7,456 nucleotides of DNA, from NCBI GenBank assembly GCA_032160545.1, contig JAVHVN010000210.1:1-7456 (forward strand). The letters run 5' to 3'. The notes below the pieces were generated by a model that worked only from the letters and a program-made list of their open reading frames with translations, had not been told where the DNA came from and made no database searches. Source of the stretch: DATGFB01 sp032160545 (lineage in GTDB: Bacteria; Actinomycetota; Actinomycetes; Mycobacteriales; Jatrophihabitantaceae). Positions 1 through 5,960 of the stretch are shown piece by piece (the stretch's first letter is position 1; every line of letters begins with the position of its first letter). Both the position numbers and the translations under genes were made by a program.

Positions 1-134
1 GCGACTCGATCCGCGACGTGATCGCGTTCCCGAAGACCGGCGGCGGCTACGACCCACTGACCGGGGCACCGGCCCCGATCACGCCGGAGCAGCGCAAGGA
101 AGCCGGCATCGACGCGCAGCCCGAACAGGAGTAG
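1..134 (+). CDS. aspS: Aspartyl-tRNA synthetase, C-terminal end (5' truncated by window)
   Basis: This is the last 43 residues of a class II aminoacyl-tRNA synthetase that charges tRNA with aspartate in the cytoplasm; many actinobacterial forms also charge tRNA-Asn. The frame begins at base 3 and ends at TAG 132-134. The segment opens with DSIRDVIAFPK, the conserved stretch that follows class II motif 3 in bacterial AspS, and continues with DPLTGAPAPI and QRKEAGIDA, which I recognise as the typical tail of mycobacterial-type AspS. The ATP-binding motifs and anticodon-binding domain lie outside the window. It is a housekeeping gene and shares no evident function with the glycan genes; it only marks the border of the accessory region. 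Family identity is strong despite the short length. Confidence 0.93.
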   Translation, partial: DSIRDVIAFPKTGGGYDPLTGAPAPITPEQRKEAGIDAQPEQE

Positions 135-200
135 CGCTCAGCCGAGTTGGGTGTCCGTCCTTTCGGTACATCCCGGCCTCGGCCACTCAGGCCTCGGTGG

Positions 201-219
201 CTGGCCGATCTTCGGCCAG
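201..219 (+). terminator. Perfect 8-bp hairpin, probable aspS terminator
   Basis: CTGGCCGA (201-208) and TCGGCCAG (212-219) are exact reverse complements around a 3-nt loop (TCT). The hairpin begins 66 bp after the aspS stop. It is not followed by a T-run, so it would be a U-tract-less terminator of the kind common in high-GC actinobacteria. Its position in the gap between aspS and the acyltransferase supports this role. It also argues against starting the acyltransferase at GTG 197, which would place the hairpin inside the coding region. The function is inferred; the pairing is directly visible. Confidence 0.5.
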
Positions 220-220
220 G

Positions 221-253
221 GTGACACAGCGCGGTCGCTTGATCGGATACGTT
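221..253 (+). promoter_or_regulatory. Possible weak promoter for the acyltransferase gene
   Basis: GTGACA (221-226) resembles a -35 box (TTGACA). TACGTT (248-253) fits the actinobacterial TAnnnT -10 pattern, but the spacer of 21 bp is too long. Shifting the -10 to GATACG (246-251) gives 19 bp with a poorer box. It lies just after the aspS hairpin and about 45 bp before the preferred start, the right place for a promoter. Such short matches are common in any sequence, so this is only a candidate. Confidence 0.2.
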
Positions 254-283
254 CTCGGATGGCGTCGGCGGACGGTCGCGTTC

Positions 284-288
284 AGGAG
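284..288 (+). promoter_or_regulatory. Shine-Dalgarno AGGAG that selects start GTG 299
   Basis: AGGAG at 284-288 lies 10 nt before GTG 299. It is the only good purine-rich match upstream of any candidate in-frame start of the acyltransferase. GTG 197, GTG 221 and GTG 410 have no comparable site. The spacing is slightly long but workable. Confidence 0.5.
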
Positions 289-298
289 CGAAATCGGG

Positions 299-2236
299 GT
301 GCGAGTGCGCACGACCGTTGTGCCAGACGAGTCGTCCTGGGAAGTATCGGCGGTTGCAGCGCCGAGCACCCCCGAGCGGGGCCCCCGACGTGACAGCGCA
401 CCCGGGTCCGTGCGTGCCGCGCCGTCCGAGGCCTATATCGACGGGCTCCGCGCCGTGGCGATTCTGGGAGTCATGGGCCTGCACGCCTGGGGAATCGCGG
501 GCAACCCCCGAGTGACACTGCTCGGCACCGATCTGACGATGATGCTGGCACGAGGGGGGTGGGGGGTCGACCTGTTCTTCGTCTTGAGCGGGTTCCTCCT
601 GGCGCGGCCGTGGTTCGTCGCCGAGGCTCGCGGGGCCGCGCGCCCGGCCTTCGGCCCATATTTCAAGAGACGGTTACGGCGCATCGTGCCGGCGTACTAC
701 CTCAGCCTCGTCGTGCTGCTCGCGTTGTTCCTGCCGAGTCACAATCTCGATCCTGCGACGGTCGAGGGCCCGCTCGGTGTGCTCAACATCGGCGCCCACC
801 TGACGTTCGTGCATCATCTGATTCCCGCGACGTCCTCGGAGTTCCGGGGTCTCAACGGCGTCTACTGGACGCTCACCATCGAGATGACGTTCTACCTCGT
901 TCTACCGCTGGTCGTTCCGCTCTTCTTCGGCGCCAGGCGGGTGCTCCTGACGCTCATCGGGGCGTTCATCGGCACGTCGCTGTGGATCTACCTGGCCATG
1001 CGCTCCATGGGCGGCGTGGTGGACGCCATGAGTCGAAGCGTCGACGGACACACCGGGAAGGTTCTGGGCGTGGCGCCCGACCAGAGCTCCATGCGGGTGC
1101 TGCTGCTCGTGCAGTTTCCTTCCTGGCTGTTCACCTTCGCGATTGGCATCACGCTGGCGCGGCTGGTGGTGCGCCATCGGGCCGGCGTTCTGGGGCACTG
1201 GCTGGTGCCGGCGCCGCTGGCGTCGTTGGGTGCACCGATCGCGGTCATCGCCATGGTGCTGTTGGCCCGCGGCTACCAGCAGGGTCCGGCGATCGGCCAT
1301 GGGGCCGCCGTGATGCCTTACGTCCGGGATCGCGTGCTGACCGCGGCACTCCTCGGACTCGCGGTGTACGGCTTCACCTTCGGCAGCCGGTGGATCCGCC
1401 GACCGCTCGAGTGGCTGCCGTTGCGCTTTCTCGGCCAGATCAGCTACGGCGCCTACCTGTACCACCTGATGATCATGATTTCGGTCGCGAGGTTCACCCA
1501 CATGCTCGATCTGGGCCCGACGCGTGTCTTCTGGGCGGCATGGGCGATCACGCTCGCGCTCACGTTCCCAGTCGCAAGCGTGTCCTGGTACTTGATCGAG
1601 CGGCCGCTGCTACGCAACCGCCAGCCCGGTCCAACCCGCCGCGGCGACCGGCGGCTGCGCGTGCGACGCCGCCGCGCGGTGGTGACCGGCACGGTGCTGC
1701 TCTCTGCCGTGGCGCTCACACTGGGAATCGCCGACCCGGCCGGATCGGCGAGTTCCGTGGACGGTGCGCTGGGCGCGTTGCGCGGTGTATCGAGCGTCGC
1801 CGAGTTCACCGGGCCGGCCACGCCCGCCAGCGCCGCGCTCGCCGGCAGCATCTACCCCGGTGAGCGGGAGCTGCTCGAGCGCTGTGGCGCGAAGTCGGGT
1901 GCGAGCCAGGGTCTCAGCACAGCCACCTGGGGGGGCGCCGGGTCGGTGTTCGCCTGTACCGACCCGATTGCGGCGAAGGCCTACGAGGCAGCGATGCCGC
2001 AATGGGAACCGTCCGTCGGTTACCGCCCGACGACGGTAAGCGGTGTTCCGGCCGGCCGTGTGTGGTTCCGGCAGGCCCCCGACGGAACTCCCGAGTACCC
2101 CTTCCACTTCCACATCCGGTACGCCAGTGGTGCCCAGGTCATCGGCGTCGTGATCTCGGCCCGTTCGGACTCCGTGGGACGCTCGGCCGTGCGCAAGATC
2201 TTCTCCGCCGTGCACGCGCGCTACCCCGCCGGCTGA
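299..2236 (+). CDS. AT3-family (OafA-like) membrane acyltransferase with extracytoplasmic C-terminal domain
   Basis: A 645-residue integral membrane protein of the acyltransferase-3 family, whose members move acyl groups across the membrane onto glycans or lipids. Residue numbers count from GTG 299. Family hallmarks are visible: AYIDGLRAV with R51 and H62 forming the R-X10-H motif of the first membrane helix; FFVLSGFLL (about 93-101); YWTLTIEMTFY (189-199); GQISYGAYLYH (379-389); and YLIERPLL (431-438). About ten hydrophobic helices fill residues 48-440. After a basic linker (RRGDRRLRVRRRR), a further helix at about 460-478 leads to a roughly 165-residue C-terminal part. This part has two cysteines (C529, C553) and no recognisable SGNH GDS(L) motif, so it is not the usual OafA partner domain. 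The start is GTG 299, chosen for its AGGAG; the frame is open back to GTG 197 but that extension contains the aspS hairpin. It converges on the minus-strand glycan operon. The acyl substrate is unknown. Confidence 0.9.
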   Translation: MRVRTTVVPDESSWEVSAVAAPSTPERGPRRDSAPGSVRAAPSEAYIDGLRAVAILGVMGLHAWGIAGNPRVTLLGTDLTMMLARGGWGVDLFFVLSGFLLARPWFVAEARGAARPAFGPYFKRRLRRIVPAYYLSLVVLLALFLPSHNLDPATVEGPLGVLNIGAHLTFVHHLIPATSSEFRGLNGVYWTLTIEMTFYLVLPLVVPLFFGARRVLLTLIGAFIGTSLWIYLAMRSMGGVVDAMSRSVDGHTGKVLGVAPDQSSMRVLLLVQFPSWLFTFAIGITLARLVVRHRAGVLGHWLVPAPLASLGAPIAVIAMVLLARGYQQGPAIGHGAAVMPYVRDRVLTAALLGLAVYGFTFGSRWIRRPLEWLPLRFLGQISYGAYLYHLMIMISVARFTHMLDLGPTRVFWAAWAITLALTFPVASVSWYLIERPLLRNRQPGPTRRGDRRLRVRRRRAVVTGTVLLSAVALTLGIADPAGSASSVDGALGALRGVSSVAEFTGPATPASAALAGSIYPGERELLERCGAKSGASQGLSTATWGGAGSVFACTDPIAAKAYEAAMPQWEPSVGYRPTTVSGVPAGRVWFRQAPDGTPEYPFHFHIRYASGAQVIGVVISARSDSVGRSAVRKIFSAVHARYPAG

Positions 2237-2253
2237 CCGCCCCGGTCAGCCGG
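2229..2253. terminator. Bidirectional hairpin terminator between convergent genes
   Basis: CCGGCTGACC (2229-2238) and GGTCAGCCGG (2244-2253) are perfect reverse complements with a 5-nt loop (GCCCC), giving a GC-rich 10-bp stem. The hairpin spans the 9-bp gap between the convergent acyltransferase and methyltransferase genes. The left arm carries the plus-strand stop TGA (2234-2236) and the right arm carries the minus-strand stop (TCA 2246-2248 as read on plus). No T-run flanks it on either side, as in many actinobacterial terminators. The symmetry means it would form in RNA from either strand. Confidence 0.7.
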
Positions 2254-3025
2254 TCGCGGGAATGGGCTTGGCCACGACATAGAGGTCCTGGTGCTCCCAC
2301 CAGTAGCCCCCGCGGTACTCGGCCAGCGGCGCACCGACATGCCGGTACAGCTCGCGCACCACGAAGTCGGGCGTGCTCAGTGAGGAGCCGTACTCGCCAC
2401 CATCGAGATCGGACTGCTCGCTGCTGGGCATGAACCAGAACCCGTCCGCATTGACGGGCGGGTCGCCGAGGGCGGCGCGGCTGGACAGGCCGTGCGTCGT
2501 GAAGGCAAGCACGCCGCCCGGACGGACGGCTCGGTACAACGCCGCCAGCCACGGGCCGAAGGTGGCGGCCGGCATGTGCGAGAAGAAGGACAGGGCGAAC
2601 ACCACGTCGAACGTCTCGTGAGGGTCGAAATCCTCGGGCCGGTGCTCGGACAGCATGGTCTTGCCGCCGAGCTGGTCCCGGACGAAGTCGACGGCGGCCG
2701 GGTGGATGTCGCAACTCAGGACGTCGACGCCGGGCAACGCGCGTGGCAGGTGCCGCGTCACCATTCCGTAGCCGGACGCGAACTCGAGAAGCCGTGCCCC
2801 GCCGGTGCGCCCCGGGCCGACATGCCGCTCGATCAGTTCGGCGAGTTTGCGAGCGCTCTCGGCACCGTCCGAGAAGTAATAGTTGGCCGCGTCGACCGGG
2901 TCCGGAAATGCCGGGTGTCCCAGGATGAACGGCCACAAGAGGTCGTCGGGATGGATTCTGGGGCTCACGCCCAGGGGCGTCGCCGCCCTGGCCCACAGGA
3001 CTTCAAGATGGTTCGCCTCGGTCAT
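2246..3025 (-). CDS. Class I SAM-dependent methyltransferase, last gene of the glycan operon
   Basis: A 259-residue soluble methyltransferase with a Rossmann-like fold. From ATG 3025, the visible motifs are: motif I LLEFASGYGMVTR (79-91), the SAM-binding glycine loop with E81 and G85/G87; an acidic residue ending strand 2, D106 in LSCDIHP; FDVVFALSFFSHM (139-151), the motif IV region; and VRPGGVLAFTTHG (167-179), the usual post-motif strand. The C-terminus (YWWEHQDLYVVAK) resembles methyltransferases found in polysaccharide clusters. The start overlaps the stop of the upstream double glycosyltransferase as ATGA (3025-3022). There is no strong Shine-Dalgarno (GTCGGCGTC precedes), so translation is probably coupled. 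The frame stays open upstream to 3106, but that part lies inside the neighbouring gene. The likely role is O-methylation of a sugar or small precursor. The acceptor is unknown, and an N- or C-methyltransferase cannot be excluded. Confidence 0.88.
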   Translation of the reverse strand: MTEANHLEVLWARAATPLGVSPRIHPDDLLWPFILGHPAFPDPVDAANYYFSDGAESARKLAELIERHVGPGRTGGARLLEFASGYGMVTRHLPRALPGVDVLSCDIHPAAVDFVRDQLGGKTMLSEHRPEDFDPHETFDVVFALSFFSHMPAATFGPWLAALYRAVRPGGVLAFTTHGLSSRAALGDPPVNADGFWFMPSSEQSDLDGGEYGSSLSTPDFVVRELYRHVGAPLAEYRGGYWWEHQDLYVVAKPIPATG

Positions 3026-4713
3026 GACGCCGACTCTATTGAGGTCCCGGCGGGGCGCGGACGACGCTGCGGCGTCTCGACGCGTTCGACCCGAAGCTGC
3101 GGCCACAGTTGCATACCGACCTCGCGGATCAGGACCGTTCGAGCGTCGGCCCGCGCCGAGCGTAGCCAGAAGTCGTGATCGACCAGGTCATCGAGCGCGG
3201 GGTCCTCGGTGAAGCCGCCCAGCCGCTCGAGCCAGTCTCGATGCACGACGTAGCCGCGGGTCAGGTAGTCGAACTGGCACAGCCGACGCGGCTCGGGCAC
3301 CAGCACGTTGACCAGGCCGGTGCCGAGCCGGGCCATCGTCCAGACGACGTCGGCCCGGTTGCCGTCGGCATCGGGCTCGAACCGCTCTCGGATGCGCTGG
3401 AGGGTCGTGGGGAACACGGTGTCGCCCGGGTCGATCACGAGCACCAGTTCTGCCGTGCTCGCGGCGAGCAACGCATTTCGGCGTAGCCCGCGGCCGGGCG
3501 TGTCGCGGACTTCGCGGCCTTCGCCAAGGTCGGCGTGTACCGATACACCGTCGCGGTGCAGGGATTCGAGCGTCGCTCCGAGCGGCCCGTCACCGGGCCG
3601 GCCGGCACAGACGACGTCGAGCCACACCGATGGATCGACGGCGGGTCGCCGTGCCGCCGCCGCGGCGGGAAGCGTCGCGGCGAGCGAGCCGGCCGGGCCG
3701 CGTCGGCCTGGCGTCGGTGCGCAGTCGCGGACAGTCGGGATCCACACCGCCATCGGTTGGTCGTCGGGCTCACGTTGCCGGCCTGCTGGAGCGAGCGGGA
3801 TGCGTACGGCTGGTCCGGCCGGTAGGGATTTGGCGATGTCGACGAGCCGGCGCGCCGAGCCGGCCGGGTCGAGTCCGTGCATCGCGACCTCCAGTGCGGT
3901 CGCTGCGATCGCCTCGCACCGCTCGGGCTCGCGAAGCAGCGCGTCCGCCAGCGCCCCCATCCGCGCTGCGGTGCCGACGACGATGCTCTCTCCCGCGACG
4001 AGCGGCTCGAAGTCGGGGGACGCCTCGGTGAGCACGACCGCGCCGTTGCAGATGGCCTCCAGGCAACGGACCCATTCGAAGGCGACCGACTCGTCGCGGT
4101 GCAGGTTCAGCAGTATGCGGCTGCGTGCGAGCACATCCCACTTCTGCTCGGCCAAGAGGAAGTCTGGACGGGCCTGTGTCATCGGCTCATGCGGGGGGAC
4201 GAAAAGCTCGCAGCGATGGCGGGCCAGAGCCGGGCCGATCGAGGCGAGCAGCGCGAGCCGGCGGGGATCGGCGGTGCCGAGGTAGACGACATCGATGTCG
4301 CGCCGGTCGTCCGGACGGCGGCGGTCCCAACGAGGGCTGTAACCGAGTTCGAACCGTTCGCACGCAACGCCGCGATGGCGTACTTCGGTCACCGACTCGG
4401 CATTGATCTCGACGCGGGCCCCGAACCGGTAGGCGGTGGCCAGCGAGGCCTCGAACGTGGCCGTACCGGGATGCTCGACGCCGAGGGCGATCATCCGAGC
4501 CAGTACTGCCTCCGGTGGACGGCCGGCCACGGCGACGTACTCGTGAGGGACGACCACGAAGCCGGTCACGCCGTCGTCGATATCAGTGACCGTGCCCCCG
4601 TGGCGCAGGACGGGGAAGCCGGCGTCCTGGACCGAGTCCGCAACGACATCGAGGAGTTCGCCCATGAACGCGCTGCACCCGGGCGGCGACACGAACGCGA
4701 TGCGTTCGATCAC
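3022..4713 (-). CDS. Two-domain glycosyltransferase (GT-B-like half fused to GT2/GT-A-like half)
   Basis: A 563-residue protein starting at GTG 4713. Residues 1 to about 300 resemble the CgeB/GT4-like glycosyltransferases: VVYLGTADPRRLALL, then LLNLHRDES (201-209), FEWVRCLEAICNGAVVLTE and FEPLVAGESIVV. That is the usual C-terminal nucleotide-sugar half, where an E in the LEAICNG segment contacts the donor. An Ala/Pro/Arg-rich linker (about 300-362, including AAAAARRP) follows. Residues about 363-545 look like a GT-A family 2 fold: VWLDVVCAGRP, RNALLAASTAELVLVIDPGD (the DxD position reads DPGD, 428-431), GGF (499-501) and HDFWLR (513-518). It starts with a GTGA overlap on the preceding methyltransferase stop and ends with an ATGA overlap into the next gene. 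No Shine-Dalgarno is evident, which points to coupling. The frame extends to 4929, but that extension runs through the coiled-coil gene. There are no signal peptide or membrane helices, so it probably acts on the cytoplasmic face. Donor and acceptor are unknown. Confidence 0.8.
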   Translation of the reverse strand: MIERIAFVSPPGCSAFMGELLDVVADSVQDAGFPVLRHGGTVTDIDDGVTGFVVVPHEYVAVAGRPPEAVLARMIALGVEHPGTATFEASLATAYRFGARVEINAESVTEVRHRGVACERFELGYSPRWDRRRPDDRRDIDVVYLGTADPRRLALLASIGPALARHRCELFVPPHEPMTQARPDFLLAEQKWDVLARSRILLNLHRDESVAFEWVRCLEAICNGAVVLTEASPDFEPLVAGESIVVGTAARMGALADALLREPERCEAIAATALEVAMHGLDPAGSARRLVDIAKSLPAGPAVRIPLAPAGRQREPDDQPMAVWIPTVRDCAPTPGRRGPAGSLAATLPAAAAARRPAVDPSVWLDVVCAGRPGDGPLGATLESLHRDGVSVHADLGEGREVRDTPGRGLRRNALLAASTAELVLVIDPGDTVFPTTLQRIRERFEPDADGNRADVVWTMARLGTGLVNVLVPEPRRLCQFDYLTRGYVVHRDWLERLGGFTEDPALDDLVDHDFWLRSARADARTVLIREVGMQLWPQLRVERVETPQRRPRPAGTSIESAS

Positions 4714-5960
4714 GGCCGCGCCCGCCGCCGGAGTTCGGCGTCCTTGAGCCAGCGCATCGGAGCGGTCACCCGCCAGCTGGAGCTGTGCCGGAGCTCGGTC
4801 AGCTCGTGGGCCAGCCCCGCGGCTGCCGCGGCAAGGTGGTCCGTCTCGGACTGCTGCTGAGCCGCGTCGTGGACGCGGTCCTGCTCGCTGCGCAGGAGCG
4901 CGAACAGAGTTTCGTCTCGTTCGCGGCACGCGGCTTCCAAAGCGTGCTGCGCGGCGTCGCTCGCAGCGTCGCTCGCGCCGTTCCGGGCCTGGGCCTCGGC
5001 GAGCCGCTCGGCGAGGACGGCCAACTGCCGCGCAGCGTCGTCACGCTCGGCCATGACCTGTTCGAGCGCTCGTCCAGCCTGGACAAGGCGCTCCTCCAAG
5101 GTTCGCCGCTCGTCCGCTAGCGCGGTGGCGGTGCTCTGCGCGGTGGCGATCTCGGCTTGCAGGCGGCGCTGCTCGGCGGCGACCGCATCGGCCTGGTCCT
5201 GGAATTCCTCGCGATCACGAATCAGCTGCGCGTGCACGGCTTGCAGATGCGTCAATTGCGTCGACACTGCCAACGCGAGTTCGGGTTCGAAGGACGGCAG
5301 CACGCCATCGGAAGCGACTGCAATCGCGTACTGGGCCGTGCTGCCATTGGCCTGCGTGTCGAGGCGCGTCACTCCGGCTCGGTATGCCGCGCGCTCCGGG
5401 TCGCCGACCACCGAAGCCACCAGCAACTCCTGCGCGAACCCAGCGACGGTGGAGAACGATTGCGCCAGCGACTGGCGCAGCTCGTCCGCACCGACCTCGT
5501 GCACGTGAAACGGATTCCCTTCGGGATACACGTCCGGGTTCGGTGACGACACGAAGAACAGCCCTCCGGGCCGGAGCAACCGACGAGCTTCGGCGAGCAC
5601 CGCGCCGTGGTCATGGACGTGTTCGATAGCTTCCATGCACACGACCACATCGGCGCAACCGTCAGGTAGCGGAACTGCTGACATGTCACCGACGAGGTAT
5701 TGCGGGCCCGCGTAGTGCTGTTCGGCGTACTCGATCGCCGGCGCGAAGAGGTCCACCCCGGTAACGGTGGCGGCTCCGGCGCTCAAGAGCAGCCGACTGC
5801 CCCAACCGACTCCGCAGCCGAGGTCCACTACATCGCAATCGGCGATGTGTCCCGCCACGAAGCGGTAGCGGGCCACGTGCTCGGCTTCGAGCGCCGAGCC
5901 TGCAGACAGTTCTGGCACCATCCGCTCGCCGCTGGTTCGCCAGTCCTCCGCGTCAGCCAT
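4710..5960 (-). CDS. SAM-dependent methyltransferase fused to a long coiled coil
   Basis: A 416-residue protein starting at ATG 5960. Residues about 40-150 are a Methyltransf_11-like class I domain: CDVVDLGCGVGWG (42-54, SAM loop), TVTGVDLF with D70 closing strand 2, VGDMSAVPLPDG (90-101), VVVCMEAIEHVHD (105-117), LLRPGGLFFVSSPNP (128-142). HVHE (152-155) follows and may be near the active site. Residues about 225-395 are rich in Ala, Gln, Glu and Arg with almost no Pro or Gly, as expected for a long coiled coil. The tail (HSSSWRVTAPMRWL, 392-405) carries the SWRxTxPxR signature often seen at the end of coiled coils in glycosyltransferases and methyltransferases of surface-polysaccharide clusters. 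The start overlaps the upstream glycosyltransferase stop by 8 bp; the stop overlaps the next start by 4 bp. A likely role is methylation of a glycan, with the coil used for multimerisation or for docking to glycosyltransferases. The acceptor is unknown. Confidence 0.87.
   Translation of the reverse strand: MADAEDWRTSGERMVPELSAGSALEAEHVARYRFVAGHIADCDVVDLGCGVGWGSRLLLSAGAATVTGVDLFAPAIEYAEQHYAGPQYLVGDMSAVPLPDGCADVVVCMEAIEHVHDHGAVLAEARRLLRPGGLFFVSSPNPDVYPEGNPFHVHEVGADELRQSLAQSFSTVAGFAQELLVASVVGDPERAAYRAGVTRLDTQANGSTAQYAIAVASDGVLPSFEPELALAVSTQLTHLQAVHAQLIRDREEFQDQADAVAAEQRRLQAEIATAQSTATALADERRTLEERLVQAGRALEQVMAERDDAARQLAVLAERLAEAQARNGASDAASDAAQHALEAACRERDETLFALLRSEQDRVHDAAQQQSETDHLAAAAAGLAHELTELRHSSSWRVTAPMRWLKDAELRRRARP
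4953..4976 (-). repeat. 12-bp tandem duplication inside the coiled-coil region
   Basis: On the plus strand GCGTCGCTCGC occurs at 4954-4964 and again at 4966-4976, a 12-bp unit repeated twice with at most one difference. On the coding strand it encodes ASDAASDA (residues 329-336). A 4-residue insertion shifts a heptad pattern (a 'stutter') and lies between two stretches of the coil. Confidence 0.6.

Noticed and set aside
175..197. Direct repeat GGCCTCGG (175-182 and 190-197)
   Set aside because: An 8-bp repeat 15 bp apart is expected by chance in sequence this GC-rich. There is no sign of an operator or attachment site.
182..201. GCCAC/GTGGC inverted repeat with a 10-nt loop in the aspS gap
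   Set aside because: The stem is only 5 bp with a large loop and overlaps the better 201-219 hairpin.
197..298. N-terminal extension of the acyltransferase to GTG 197
   Set aside because: It has no Shine-Dalgarno, contains the 201-219 hairpin and adds Arg-rich sequence unlike a leader of the family. GTG 299 has AGGAG at 10 nt.
559..1863. 434-codon open frame on the plus strand inside the acyltransferase gene
   Set aside because: Its product is Arg-, Pro- and His-rich with no recognisable domain, while the overlapping frame carries all AT3 motifs. It is a GC-driven shadow.
3026..3106. 27-residue N-terminal extension of the last methyltransferase
   Set aside because: It overlaps the end of the glycosyltransferase gene and has a shadow-like composition. 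ATG 3025 forms an ATGA overlap with the upstream stop.
3308..4860. Two plus-strand open frames of about 325 codons opposite the double glycosyltransferase
   Set aside because: They are antisense to a gene with clear family motifs, have Ser/Arg/Ala-biased composition and show no domain or ribosome-binding site.
4714..4929. 72-residue N-terminal extension of the double glycosyltransferase
   Set aside because: It runs in another frame through the coiled-coil gene, is composed mainly of Arg, Ala, Pro and Gly, and is explained by the high GC content. GTG 4713 overlaps the upstream stop and begins IERIAFVSPPG, a plausible first beta strand.
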